Assembly: GCF_014203595.1 (NCBI RefSeq)
Contig: NZ_JACHJK010000025.1
Coordinates: 1-59,990, forward strand
Reading direction: 5' to 3'
Length of the DNA: 59,990 nt
From: Streptomyces echinatus
Lineage (GTDB): Bacteria; Actinomycetota; Actinomycetes; Streptomycetales; Streptomycetaceae
The notes beneath the pieces were generated by a model. That model did not search any database, was not told the origin of the DNA, and worked only from the letters and a program-made list of their open reading frames with translations. Every line of letters begins with the position of its first letter. Position 1 is the first letter of the stretch. This document shows positions 49,249 to 58,500 of this stretch, one piece after another. The translations under genes were made by a program, and so were the position numbers.

Positions 49249-49608
49249 GTGCGACGCGTATTCGCCCACGAGGCGGTCATCCTGATGGAGCCGGACGCAG
49301 ACCTGCAAGCGCCTGGGGCGGCCATCACCGTGGCACTGTGCGGGCACTGGGAGCACCCACCGCCCTGCCCACTGGCCTCGCACCATACGCGCGCCGAGCG
49401 GGCCGGGGAACGGGTGCTCCTACGAACGCTCTTCTCCACCGAACCCGCGGCAGAGCATGTCGTGCGCGACCGCATCAACACCGCCCTGTCCGCGTGCCAG
49501 TTGTCAGGGCCGGACGGAACGATCACTCGTTGGCGGCTGGAGCACGCCCGGCCCAGCGAAGTGACCGTTGCGGAGATGGACGCCGCCGAGCGCCTGACAG
49601 ATTGCTGA
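49249..49608 (+). CDS. Conserved hypothetical actinobacterial protein
   Basis: 119 residues from GTG at 49249. It reads VRRVFAHEAVILMEPDADLQ, AAITVALCGHWEHPPPCPLA and HVVRDRINTALSACQLSGPD. The pattern, with two strands and two helices, has the character of small uncharacterised Streptomyces proteins of unknown function. There is no Shine-Dalgarno; a CATACT box ends seven bases before the GTG, so the transcript could be leaderless. The frame is open further upstream but unlike protein. Confidence 0.5.
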   Translation: MRRVFAHEAVILMEPDADLQAPGAAITVALCGHWEHPPPCPLASHHTRAERAGERVLLRTLFSTEPAAEHVVRDRINTALSACQLSGPDGTITRWRLEHARPSEVTVAEMDAAERLTDC

Positions 49609-49621
49609 CTGCTCCTCACAG

Positions 49622-49811
49622 AGGGCGGTCACCCCGTTCTTCTACGGCCAGGAGACCCCGGAGCGGGTCGCCTTCCACAAGTCCCGGGCGGCGGGAGACC
49701 AGTTGACGAAGATCGAGGACATCGCGCCGATCGTCACCTTCCTGGCCACCGAGGGCTGGTGGATCACCGGCCAGATCCTCTTCGCCAACGGGCGGCTACA
49801 CCACGCGCTGA
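49622..49811 (+). pseudogene. C-terminal fragment of a short-chain dehydrogenase
   Basis: The fragment reads RAVTPFFYGQETPERVAFHK, GDQLTKIEDIAPIVTFLATE and GWWITGQILFANG: the last third of an SDR. The 5' two thirds are absent. A single extra G in the run 49790-49792 hides the natural end: without it, the sequence finishes NGGYTTR and TGA at 49809-49811, exactly as in the remnant at 11682-11892. Both fragments come from the same SDR subfamily. Confidence 0.75.
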
Positions 49812-50233
49812 GCCCCTCCGGCCGTCGCCCGGGACCGTTCGCGTCCCGGGCGGCGGCCGCCCCGTGGACACCGTCCCCCGCGCAGGGCTCGACCAGCCGC
49901 CGGGCCCAGGTGTCCTCCAGGCCACGAACGCCGTCTGCATGGGCCGGGGGACGCCGCGGACCGTGAAGCTGCTGCCGAACGGCGTGGCGCCGAAGGAGCG
50001 TATGGCCCAGAAGGTGCGCCACCAGGAGCAGGCAGGGAATCAGAGGCATCGCGGTGTGCACCGGTACGTGTACCGGCTGGGCCGGAACCGCCGGGAGCGG
50101 GAGGGCATGCGGCTGGGCCTGCCGGCAATCGGCGCCTTTCCGAAGACGCCGGACGGCCGGTGACCGCGTCGCCCGGACGTTCTGCCGACCGCGCGCCGCC
50201 GAGGCGGTCGGGCCGGTCGGGTCGGTCGGCCGG
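49812..50233. other. Gene-poor segment with one small open frame
   Basis: About 420 bp. An ATG at 50001 with AGGAG just upstream opens a 54-codon frame (MAQKVRHQEQAGNQRHRG, then VYRLGRNRREREGMRLG and a TGA at 50161-50163). It is strongly basic and may be the tail of a lost gene. Low confidence; no family recognised. Confidence 0.25.
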
Positions 50234-50435
50234 TCAGTCGGCGACGGCGGGCTCGGCCAGGCCGGCCGGGGCGTCGCGGACACCCAGGCGCAGATGCTCG
50301 ACGTGGTACAGGGCCTGGTCAAGGAGCTCGGCGACGTGGTTGTCGTAGAGGGCGTAGACAATCGAGCGCCCGTGCCGTTCGCTTGTGACCAGGCCGAGGT
50401 TGCGCAGCAGGCGGAGCTGGTGGGAGCAGGCGGAG
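50234..50435 (-). pseudogene. ArsR/SmtB-type regulator lacking its N-terminus
   Basis: The frame reads RTSACSHQLRLLRNLGLVTS, ERHGRSIVYALYDNHVAELL and DQALYHVEHLRLGVRD. This is the recognition helix, wing and C-terminal helix of an ArsR regulator of the SmtB/CmtR kind, including the SACSHQLRLLR helix. The first 40 or so residues are missing: the sequence runs straight into the stop of the DUF4287 gene, so there is no start. A deletion seems to have joined the two. Confidence 0.7.
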
Positions 50436-50446
50436 GTTCGAGGGGC

Positions 50447-50656
50447 TCAGCCGCCGGCGCCGGCCAGCGTGTGCGCGACCAGCGCGTTGGCGTGGCCGTG
50501 GCCCAGGCCGTGCTCGGCCTTGAGCCAGGCGACGAGTTCCATGTGTGTGGTGAGCGGCGAGGTGCGGATGAGCACGCGCCACTCCTCGATCGGGCGGCCG
50601 TACTTCTTCTCGATCGCGGGGAAGTAGCCGGCAGGGCCCTTGACCGGGGTGGTCAT
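50447..50656 (-). CDS. DUF4287 domain protein
   Basis: 69 residues with CAGGAGG before the ATG. The pattern is GPAGYFPAIEKKYGRPIEEW then HMELVAWLKAEHGLGHGHAN and ALVAHTLAG. The P-A-I-E-x-K-Y-G-R and G-H-G-H-A-N-A elements are the core of DUF4287, a small helical domain often found alone or fused to DUF5655. Function unknown. It lies 64 bp downstream of a DUF998 gene and is probably cotranscribed with it. Confidence 0.85.
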   Translation of the reverse strand: MTTPVKGPAGYFPAIEKKYGRPIEEWRVLIRTSPLTTHMELVAWLKAEHGLGHGHANALVAHTLAGAGG

Positions 50657-50720
50657 GCGAAAGCCTCCTGTAAGTCGGCGGTGGTCTCGGTGCGGTTTCT
50701 GAGGGCGGCGGAGCGGGGCG

Positions 50721-51386
50721 CTACTTCCGTGCGGGCAGGGTCAGGCGGGCGGTGACGGCGCTGAGCCCGAGCAGGCCCAGTCCTGCCCCGGCGGTGAATG
50801 CGGCGACGCTGGTGGCGGAGGCGGCGAATCCGGCGAGAACCCCGACCGGCACGAGGCGGGAGGCGAGTGCCCAGCCTCGCTGCCCACGGACAGTGAAGTG
50901 CCGTGCGAGCACGAGGAACGCGGCGCACAGCGCGAGGTAACCGGCCGTACCGGCCAACAGGTGGACGGTGCCGTGCGCACTCAGCGAGGTGACCCGTTCC
51001 TCGGGGGCGCCGGCGGGGAACCCCGCCCCCGGATCGGCGGAGAAGACGCCGGCGACCAGGAACGAGGTGCCGAACGCGGCGAGCAGTCGGGGCGCCCACG
51101 TACCGCCCGGCGTGCCCCGCAGCGTCCGACGTACCGCGATCGCGCTGCCGATGACCAGCAGGCCGGTGAGAAGGAAGACGGCGACCTGGATCCATCCGAG
51201 GGCGCCGAGGCTGAGCTGGCTGAGAGCGTTGCGGGTGAAGTCGAACCCGTCCCGCGTCAGGCCCTGGGCCACGCCTGCCGCGAGGAAAAGCGGTCCTGCC
51301 GCGATGCCGGCGGCGGACAGGAGCCGCGGCACCGGCCGGGCCGGGGGCGCATCGAGAGCGGTCGGCGCGTCGAGCGTCTGGGACAT
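50721..51386 (-). CDS. DUF998 family membrane protein
   Basis: 221 residues with six TM segments: LLSAAGIAAGPLFLAAGVAQ, WIQVAVFLLTGLLVIGSAIA, LLAAFGTSFLVAGVFSADPG, VHLLAGTAGYLALCAAFLVL, LVPVGVLAGFAASATSVAAF and a last one near AGLGLLGLSAV. The region FDFTRNALSQLSLGALGWIQ, with the N-x-x-S-x-L pattern, is characteristic of DUF998. AGGAAGGA lies upstream of the ATG. It is divergent from an HxlR regulator. Confidence 0.85.
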   Translation of the reverse strand: MSQTLDAPTALDAPPARPVPRLLSAAGIAAGPLFLAAGVAQGLTRDGFDFTRNALSQLSLGALGWIQVAVFLLTGLLVIGSAIAVRRTLRGTPGGTWAPRLLAAFGTSFLVAGVFSADPGAGFPAGAPEERVTSLSAHGTVHLLAGTAGYLALCAAFLVLARHFTVRGQRGWALASRLVPVGVLAGFAASATSVAAFTAGAGLGLLGLSAVTARLTLPARK

Positions 51387-51583
51387 GGAGGAGTCCTTCC
51401 TGGTCGTGGGCGAAGTCGACGGCCGGGCGGGGGGGGGACTGACGGGGTGTAGCGGGCTTCGGCAGTGCCGTCGGCGAGGCCGCCGTCCTCGGTCGGGCGG
51501 CCGCCCTGCTGCGGCCTTGCGCCCTGCGGTCATGCGATCCCCCCGGAAGAGCTGCCCGCGAACCGTCCGCATCTGAACGAGAA

Positions 51584-51635
51584 GTGAGCTTGCATTTTGC
51601 AAGCACACTTTGTCAATGGAATTCTGAGCTAGAAT
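51584..51635. promoter_or_regulatory. HxlR operator and promoter
   Basis: A 25-bp palindrome (51584-51608) has inner arms GCTTGCA/TGCAAGC around TTT and outer GTG/CAC, with one mismatched pair. Downstream is a TAGAAT -10 box (51630-51635) with TTGTCA at 51610-51615, a short 14-bp gap. Transcription should start at or next to the ATG at 51643. The dyad also lies in the divergent promoter region of the DUF998 operon. Confidence 0.7.
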
Positions 51636-51642
51636 CTGCATC

Positions 51643-52290
51643 ATGGCGACTCGCGAGTACCGACAGTTCTGCGGCCTGGCCCGCGCGATGGAGATGGTCG
51701 GTGAACGGTGGGCGATGCTGATCGTTCGCGACCTGCTCAACGGGCCTCAGCGCTACACGGACCTGCGCAGGGGGCTGCCCGCCATTCCCACCAACATCCT
51801 GTCGACCCGCCTCAAGCAGCTCGAAGAGGCCGGACTGGCCACCCGTCGTGCGCTGCCCCACCCCGAGCGCGCGGTCGTCTACGAGCTCACCGAGTACGGG
51901 CGAGACCTCGAACCGGCACTCGTCGCACTGGGCCGCTGGGGAGCCCGGACCATGGCCGAGCCCCGCCCCGGCGAAGCCATCACCGCCGAAGCGGTGGCCA
52001 TGTCCTTCCGCACCGCTTACCGGCCCGAGTCAGCCACGGGCGCCACCATCGGCTTCGAGGTCCGCATGGGCGAGTTCACCATCCGCCTGCAGATCACCGA
52101 CGGAGCACTGACCGTCGGCTTCGGCACCCACCCTGATCCCGACCTCGTCGTCGAGCGCCTGTCCGGCCACCCGGTCCGCGAGCTGATGAGCGGCAGCAGG
52201 ACCCCTACCGAAGTGCTCGCCGACGGCAGCGTGCGCGTGGAAGGCGACCCCGCCCTCCTCGACCGGTTCGCCGAGCTGTTCCGCTTCTGA
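51643..52290 (+). CDS. HxlR-type winged-helix regulator with a C-terminal SCP2-like domain
   Basis: 215 residues. The N-terminal half is HxlR: CGLARAMEMVGERWAMLIVR, DLLNGPQRYTDLRRGLPAIP and STRLKQLEEAGLATRRALPH. The C-terminal 90 residues (ATIGFEVRMGEFTIRLQITD, then DLVVERLSGHPVRELMSG and DPALLDRFAELFRF) form an SCP2/sterol-carrier-like domain that may bind a hydrophobic signal. There is no ribosome site, but a TAGAAT box ends seven bases before the ATG, so the mRNA is probably leaderless. A 25-bp palindrome upstream suggests autoregulation and control of the DUF998-DUF4287 genes. Confidence 0.85.
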   Translation: MATREYRQFCGLARAMEMVGERWAMLIVRDLLNGPQRYTDLRRGLPAIPTNILSTRLKQLEEAGLATRRALPHPERAVVYELTEYGRDLEPALVALGRWGARTMAEPRPGEAITAEAVAMSFRTAYRPESATGATIGFEVRMGEFTIRLQITDGALTVGFGTHPDPDLVVERLSGHPVRELMSGSRTPTEVLADGSVRVEGDPALLDRFAELFRF

Positions 52291-52368
52291 CCGCCCCCAA
52301 AGGGAGTCCGGCCAATTGACCGCCTGATCGGCGCGCTGTTTCGGGCGCCCGACCAGGTTCCGCATCGG

Positions 52369-52742
52369 TTACAGGTACGGGCGGGTGATCAGCTCGATCA
52401 AGTGACCGGCGGGGTCTTTGAAGTACACGCCTCGACCGCCGTGCTCGTTGTTGATCTCGTCCGGGCGGCACATCTGCGGGTCGGCCCAGCGCTCGATGCC
52501 GCGATCACACAGCCGCCGGTACGCGCGATCGAACAGTTCGTCGTCGAGCAAGAACGCGTAGTGCTGCATCTGGATCTCCACCGGCGGCTCGGCGAACTGC
52601 AGCAGCACGCCGTCGGTGAGCTGGATGTTGGTGAACGGGCCCAGGACGGCGCTTCTGAGAGTTCCAACAACTCCCGGAAGAACCAAGCCGACTCGTTGCG
52701 GTCCTTGGCGGCGATGATGGTGTGGTTGAACGTGGCTGTCAT
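52369..52742 (-). pseudogene. VOC-fold protein with a one-base frameshift
   Basis: From ATG 52742 the gene reads MTATFNHTIIAAKDRNESAW, FFRELLELSEAPSW; the rest, GPFTNIQLTDGVLLQFAEPP, HYAFLLDDELFDRAYRRL and GVYFKDPAGHLIELITRPY, is in another frame. One G is missing at about 52648-52653 (TGGGCCCG instead of an expected TGGGGCCCG). A complete protein would be about 124 residues, a normal glyoxalase/dioxygenase-fold length. The loss falls in a G run, so a sequence error is possible. Confidence 0.8.
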
Positions 52743-53071
52743 TCGGCTGACCTCGTTGTTGTTCGAGACGGAAAACGGACTCGCGGTGCGCGAGTGCCGG
52801 GAGGTCCGCGTGCCGAACTGAGGGGGTGCGTTTCCTGCACCCACCGTGCGATCAGCCCTCCACCGGGTGACCGATCCGTGCGTGGCGTAGCGCCGGTCCG
52901 GTGTTCACGACGGGGACCCTACTTGATCGGACCTACTGCCGTAACAGGGCTGCCACCGGCCGGGATTGGCTCGTCAGACGCCTGGGCCGGGCAGTCGTTC
53001 CCCGATCGGCCCCCCGCTGAGGCAGATCCAGGCCGATTCCACGAACGTCCGTGCTGCGGCACAGTGGTGGC

Positions 53072-53881
53072 ATGACGGACGCGGACCACGCCATCGACGC
53101 AGCGACCCGTGCCGTTCTGATCGCCGAGGCGTCGGACGATCAGGCGGCCCAGGCTCACGCCCTCTACGCCCTGGCGCTCGCCCTGAAGGGAGGCGACCGC
53201 CTGGACGAGTCCGTGCTCATGTGTCATCTCGCCGCCCGGGCCGCTCAGGCGGCCGGCGCTCACGAGTTCGCGACCCAGGCCGGCGACGCGGGATCCGAGC
53301 TGCGGCGGTTCATCTCGCGAGGATGGCAGTACAAGGACAAACTCTTCGCGCTCGATGTCGTCCTTCGCGCCCACGATCAGGACTCGACGAGCTTCGCTCT
53401 GACCGGGTCCAGGACCGACCGGCCGCGCGAGGTGGACGCCCGGATCCGCCTCGAAGTGCAGCAGCGCTCTGAGGCCGTGTCGCAGAAGAGGGCCCGTGAA
53501 CTGCAGCGCCGCGAAGAGGAGGAGGCGCGCAGCGGGATACACATCGGTCGGATGGAATCCCCGACCTATGCGGAACTGGCCGTCGGGTTCATCGCACTCA
53601 AGGTGCTCGGGCCGTTCGTCGAGGCATTCGCGACGAAGCTCGGCGAGCAACTGGGCGAATCCGTGGGGCGCGCTCTCGGCCGCATCAGCCTGTTCCGATG
53701 GGCCGGCTGGCTCAGGCACCTGGGCGTGGCGGTACCGAACTCGCGCGTGTGGACGAGACTGGAACTTCCCGAGGACCTCACCGAAGAGGCCCGCCTCGCC
53801 CTCATCGACCTCGACCCGACCGCCGACGAGGTTCGTGGGCGACTCCTGCACTGGGACGAGACCACGAAGACTTGGAAGTAG
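53072..53881 (+). CDS. Hypothetical protein with helical repeats and a coiled coil
   Basis: 269 residues from ATG at 53072. The first 75 residues look like TPR-type helical pairs (AIDAATRAVLIAEASDDQAA, HALYALALALKGGDRLDE). Residues about 135-170 are charged and helical (RLEVQQRSEAVSQKRARELQ, RREEEEARSG), probably coiled coil, followed by an amphipathic part and a C-terminal small domain (LELPEDLTEEARLALIDLDP). Nothing points to an enzyme. Similar TPR-coiled-coil proteins accompany conflict or signalling genes in actinobacteria, which may apply here. The 329 bp upstream (52743-53071) hold only a GGGTGC/GCACCC hairpin at 52824-52842. Confidence 0.55.
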   Translation: MTDADHAIDAATRAVLIAEASDDQAAQAHALYALALALKGGDRLDESVLMCHLAARAAQAAGAHEFATQAGDAGSELRRFISRGWQYKDKLFALDVVLRAHDQDSTSFALTGSRTDRPREVDARIRLEVQQRSEAVSQKRARELQRREEEEARSGIHIGRMESPTYAELAVGFIALKVLGPFVEAFATKLGEQLGESVGRALGRISLFRWAGWLRHLGVAVPNSRVWTRLELPEDLTEEARLALIDLDPTADEVRGRLLHWDETTKTWK

Positions 53882-53962
53882 CGGACGCAGCCTGGCCCAA
53901 CTCTGCCGACCACGCAACACGAGACCGACCCTTCGCCCGGCCACAGGGCCGCAGGTCCATGG

Positions 53963-54464
53963 TCAACTGATGGGTGTGTTCTCGTAGTCGTAGACGGTGG
54001 CGGCGATGTCACGGGCACTCAAGGTTCTGGTGATGATCGGCTCGATGCGTTCCCACTTGCCGCCGGCGAGGCCGCAGCCGAGGCGGGGCATGTGAACAGA
54101 AGCCTTGTTGACAAGGGCGTGCTCAGCGACGGCCCGCAGGCAGCGTTCGACGGCGTCGTATCGGATGGGCGGACCGCTGCTTCCCACCTTCATGCCGCGC
54201 TGCGCGACCATGTTTGCGACCCAGATGTCGGCTCGGACGCGGACCATCTGTACTGCTCCGAGGGCGAAGTCGTTACCTGCCCGCTCGCGGTGCCAGCGGC
54301 GGTACTCGCGCTCCGGTTCGGGCCAGTGACGCGAGATCGCCAGCATGAATCCCTTGCCCCATCCGCCGAGGTCATTGCAGATATGGGCGATGATCTTCGG
54401 GCCCTTCGCCTGTGGGTTGGTCGCGTCGCCCGCGACGATCTTCAGCGCCCGGGCAGTCGTTCAC
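53963..54464 (-). pseudogene. Macro domain protein with a disrupted 5' end
   Basis: A macro domain (ADP-ribose binding or processing) is plain. Reading leftward from 54440 are LKIVAGDATNPQAKGPKIIA, HICNDLGGWGKGFMLAISRH, PEREYRRWHRERAGNDFALG, and PRLGCGLAGGKWERIEPIIT. But the frame has a TGA just upstream of LKIV and no ATG, GTG or TTG until the internal ATG at 54346, after the two ligand motifs. The natural start is probably GTG at 54464 (VNDCP), separated from LKIV by a one-base deletion. Starting at 54346 would lose the GDATN and ND.GG.GKG loops. Confidence 0.75.
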
Positions 54465-54637
54465 CCGGAACACGGCCCGGCCGGTGCCGGTGCGCGCCTG
54501 AGGCGTGCGTGGGAAATGTTCGAGGACACCTTTGCCCCTTTCGGGTTACAGGAGGCATGGGAACCGTTCACGTCCGAGGACTGGGCCTGCCACTGATCAC
54601 CGTGGGCGCGGCCCACCGCACACCCGTTGAGGAAGAC

Positions 54638-54685
54638 ATGAGCGACACCCCTGCCGAGGAGATCCCCCTCTCCTGCTGCGCGTGA
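54638..54685 (+). CDS. Possible 15-residue leader peptide (ends Cys-Cys-Ala)
   Basis: GAGGAAG three bases before an ATG at 54638 opens MSDTPAEEIPLSCCA. Its TGA overlaps the GTG of the next gene (GTGA). Size, ribosome site and coupling fit an upstream regulatory ORF or short peptide gene; paired cysteines recall cysteine-responsive uORFs described in mycobacteria. The frame is open upstream, so a longer product is possible. Confidence 0.35.
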   Translation: MSDTPAEEIPLSCCA

Positions 54686-55108
54686 TCCCGCAATCCGCCG
54701 ACTCCATCGCCGGCCTGTTCGACCAGCCGGCACAGGCGGCCGTCACGAACCGGGACGCGGTGGTGCAGTTGTACGAGCTGCTGACCGAGTGCTTGACCAC
54801 TCCGGTCCTGATGCCGCAGCTGACGAGCGACAGCCCGGACTCACAGCTGCTCAGCCGCTGCTGGGACTTCGTCGACCGCATCGTGGCCCACTCCTCCGTG
54901 TACGTCCGGGGAGCCGTCCACTTCGAAGTGCTGGAACCGCTTCTGGACGCCGAGGGCCTGCTGCAGAAACGCCTGGCCCTGCACGAAGGACAGAACCCGA
55001 ACACGCACCCTGAAGATGCTGGACGCCTACGGCGTTCCCGTGCCGGGCTTCAGGCGCCCTTCCATCCGTACGGGCGACTCCGGATGCGGCATCCGCTGGC
55101 TCTGGTGA
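54682..55108 (+). pseudogene. Conserved-type hypothetical protein, frameshifted near its end
   Basis: GTG at 54682 overlaps the preceding stop. The product begins VIPQSADSIAGLFDQPAQAA, NRDAVVQLYELLTECLTTPV and RCWDFVDRIVAHSSVYVRGA, a helical domain. At about 54995-55010 the coding frame changes: the natural end KMLDAYGVPVPGFRRPSI, ending SGCGIRWLW with TGA at 55106-55108, is in another frame, whereas the original frame runs on to 55170 with Arg-rich composition. I do not recognise the family. Confidence 0.55.
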
Positions 55109-55191
55109 CGATCAAGACGAGGGAGCGGCGGAGCCAGCCCTGGCCAGTGAACGGTTCCGGCGCGCTCTAGTGCCGACCGGAAGGAAGAGCC

Positions 55192-55519
55192 TTGGCGTAT
55201 ACGGCCCGCATGGGCGGGGGCTGCCTCCTGGCCGCGGCTCCGGCTGCGGCGGCGGGGCCGGTTGAGGCCGGTCGCATCCGCGACGCCGTTCATGGCCTGC
55301 CGGCAGCCCTGCGGCAGGCTCCGGGCTCGGTCACTCAGGCTGCGCGCGACACTCGACGAGCTACGGAAGACAGGCCCCGACAGGACAGCGGTGGAGTTCG
55401 GCCCGGACCTCGCGGTGGACGCCGGTTCCATGATCACGAAGGCCAGCGCCAGCTCCCGTGCCAGGGTGACGATGACGTGGCAGCGGAGCCGTCCTGGCGC
55501 TGCGGAAGGCGTGGAGTGA
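55192..55519 (+). pseudogene. Trypco1-like (trypsin-co-occurring domain) protein with a frameshift
   Basis: TTG at 55192 follows GGAAGGAAG. The N-terminal part (GGGCLLAAAPAAAAGPVEAG, RIRDAVHGLPAALRQ) and, in another frame, TLDELRKTGPDRTAVEFGPD, LAVDAGSMITKASASSRARV and a TGA at 55517-55519 make one protein of about 108 residues. The 'VEFG.DL...AG..I.K..A...RV' pattern is that of trypco1 domains, which are encoded beside trypsin-STAND proteins. The frame breaks in a GCGCGCG run at about 55345-55353. It ends four bases before the start of the large conflict-type gene. Confidence 0.65.
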
Positions 55520-55523
55520 TTCG

Positions 55524-58500
55524 GTGGACGGCATGCGTACGGTGAGCGCCGACGGCGAGGGAGCGTCTGGACTGCTCGCTGCTGTTGTGCAGGTCCTGAG
55601 ACCGGAAGGACAGGTGGTCGGGGCTGGCTTCCTGGTCGCGGAGGACCTTGTCGTCTCCTGTGCACACGTCATGCTCGAGGCCGGAGCAGGACCGGGTGAC
55701 ACGGTGCAGCTCGCGTTCCCGCATGCGCCCGGTGCCCCGCAGGTCGAGGGGTCGGTGGAGGCGGGGGCGTGGCGCGCGCCGGAGGACGACGACGTGGCCG
55801 TGATCCGGTTGAGCGGCAGCGTCGAGGGCGTGACGGCGTTGCGGTTGGGCTCGGCGGCAGGCTGCCGAGGTCATGCGGTCCGCTCGTTCGGGTTTCCTGC
55901 CCAGGCGCCGGCGGGAGGCCACTTCGGGTTCGGTGTGGCCGGGGATCTGTTGCCGGCCACTGACAGCAGGGGGATGCATCTCCAGCTGACCGCCGCGAAC
56001 GACCTGACCACCGGGTTCAGCGGCGCACCGGTCGTGGACGAGGTGACCGGCCTGGTCATCGGCCTGGTCACCGAGATCACCGCCCTCGACGAGCACGAGC
56101 GGGGACAGGGCATCGCCTACGTCACACCCACACAGACGCTTCGGGAGATACGGCCCGACCTGACCGAGCACGACGTATGTCCGTACCGCGGGCTGGAGCC
56201 GTTCACTGCTAAACACGCCCAGTGGTTCCAGGGCCGCGACGACGCGTTGCAGCAGGTGCTTTCGAACCTTGCTCACCAGCAGCGGGTGACCCTGTTGCTG
56301 GGACCGTCCGGCTCGGGTAAGTCGTCCCTGGTGCAGGCGGGTGTGCTGCCCGCTCTGGCCGCGGGTGCGTTGCCGGGCAGCGACACATGGCTGCCCGTTC
56401 TCGCCCGGCCGAGACAGGATCTGCTGGCCGAGCTGGAGCGCGCTGGACTGCCCGGGGCCGCCAGTACTGGTATCGCCGCGGCCGTTACCCGCAGGCTCGC
56501 GGCCGAACCAGGTCATGAGCGGCTCTTGTTGGTCATCGACCAGTTCGAAGAGCTGCTCGCCGAGCCCTACAACGGCCGCCGACAGGAGCACCTCGCCGCC
56601 CGTCTTGCCGCCACCGACCAGCTCACCACCGCGGTCAAGTCGCACGCCCGGCTCAGCGTGATCCTGGTCATGCGCGACGACTTCTACCCGCAGCAGGCCG
56701 CCCTCGCGCCCCGGTTGCTGGAGGCCGCGATGCCGGGACTCCTGAACATGCCGGGAACCCTGAGCGAGCACGACCTGCATGACATCATCACCCTGCCCGC
56801 CGAAGACGTGGGCGCCTGCCTGGAGTCCGGGCTGCCAGAGCGCATCATCGCCGATGTCCTGGCCACCAGCCCCGAGGGCACCCTCGTCCGCCGGGTGCCG
56901 GTGACCGTGTTGCCACTGCTGGAGCTGACGCTCAGCGAGTTGTGGAAGCGACGTCAGGACGGATGCCTCACCCATGACGCCTACCGGCGCATCGGCGGTG
57001 TCGCCGGCAGCCTGACCACATGGTGCGACACCGCCCTGGACCAGCTGCCCCCGGGGCACCAGCCCATCGCGCAGCGCACCCTCACCGCGCTAGTCCGGCC
57101 CGCCGATCCCGACCATCACATTCCCGCCATCCGGGCCCAGGTTCCCCTTCAGGAACTGCGCGAACTGGCCGCGGACCCCCACGGCGGCCCCGGGAGCGAC
57201 CGGGTCATCGACGAAGTTCTCGCGGTGCTCACCCGGCAGCGCATCATCACCACGCATACGCCCAGTGCGTCGGGGCCTCCTGAGACCCCTCCCGCGCTCC
57301 CGGTGGCCGAACTCATCCACGAGGCGCTGATCCGGGACTGGAGCACTCTGCGTGACTGGGTGGGACAGGACCACCGCTTCCACGAGTGGCTCGACCACAC
57401 GCGCGAGCAGCGGGCCCGCTGGGTCGAGACGCGCGATCCAGGAGACCTGCTCGGGGGCACAGCGCTCGCCGAAGGACTCGACTGGTCCCAGCAGCGCCAT
57501 CTGCCAGCCGACATCACCGCATTCCTCGCGGCCAGCCACGAGCGCCAACAGTCCGTCATCCGACGCAGCAAACGTCTGAACGCGGTGCTGGCCACTCTGC
57601 TGGTTCTCGCCCTCCTCGCGGCGGGAGGCGCTGTGTGGCAATGGCACAGGGTCGCGGAGGAACGGCAGGCGGCGCTGTCGCGGCAGCTGGCGGCAACCTC
57701 TGCGACGCTCATCAGCGGAAACTCCGACGTGGCCGCGCTCTTGGCTATCGAGGCCTACCGCACCAGCCCCACTCCGGAGGCTGTCGAGACTCTGCAGAGG
57801 GTTGCGGCGCTGCCGCTGAAGAGGCGGCTGGTCGGCCACACGAGCTGGGTGAACGGCGTGGCGTTCAGCCCAGATGGAAAGACCGTCGCCAGCGCCAGCG
57901 CCGACAACACGGTACGGCTGTGGGATACGGCAAGCGGAAGGAACAGTGTCACTTTAGAGGGCCAGCAAGGCCCGGTGGAGGGAGTGGCGTTCAGCCCGGA
58001 CGGGAAGACCGTCGCCGGCGCCGGCGACGACAAGACCGTGCGGCTGTGGAACGTAGCCACTCACAGGCCCATCGCCACCTTCAGGGGCCACAAGGCGGCA
58101 GTGGAGGCAGTGGCGTTCAGCCCCGACGGGACGACCGTCGCCAGCGCCAGCGACGACAAGACCGTGCGGCTGTGGGACGTGGAAAGCAGCAAGTTCCGGG
58201 CTACCTTGACCGGTCATGAGTCAGAGGTGTACACGGTGGCGTTCAGCCCTGACGGGAAGACTGTCGCCACTGGCAGCACAGACGCCACCGTGCGGTTGTG
58301 GGACGTGGCAACAGGCCGGTTCCGTGCCGCTTTGACCGGTCACGAGAACACCGTCTTCTCAGTGGCTTTCAGCCCCGATGGAGAAACCCTCGCGACTGGC
58401 AGCGCCGACCAGTCTGTGCGGTTGTGGGACGTGGCCGAACGCAAGAACCGCTCCACCTTGACGGGGCATACGGACTTGGTGATGTCGGTGGCGTTCAGTC

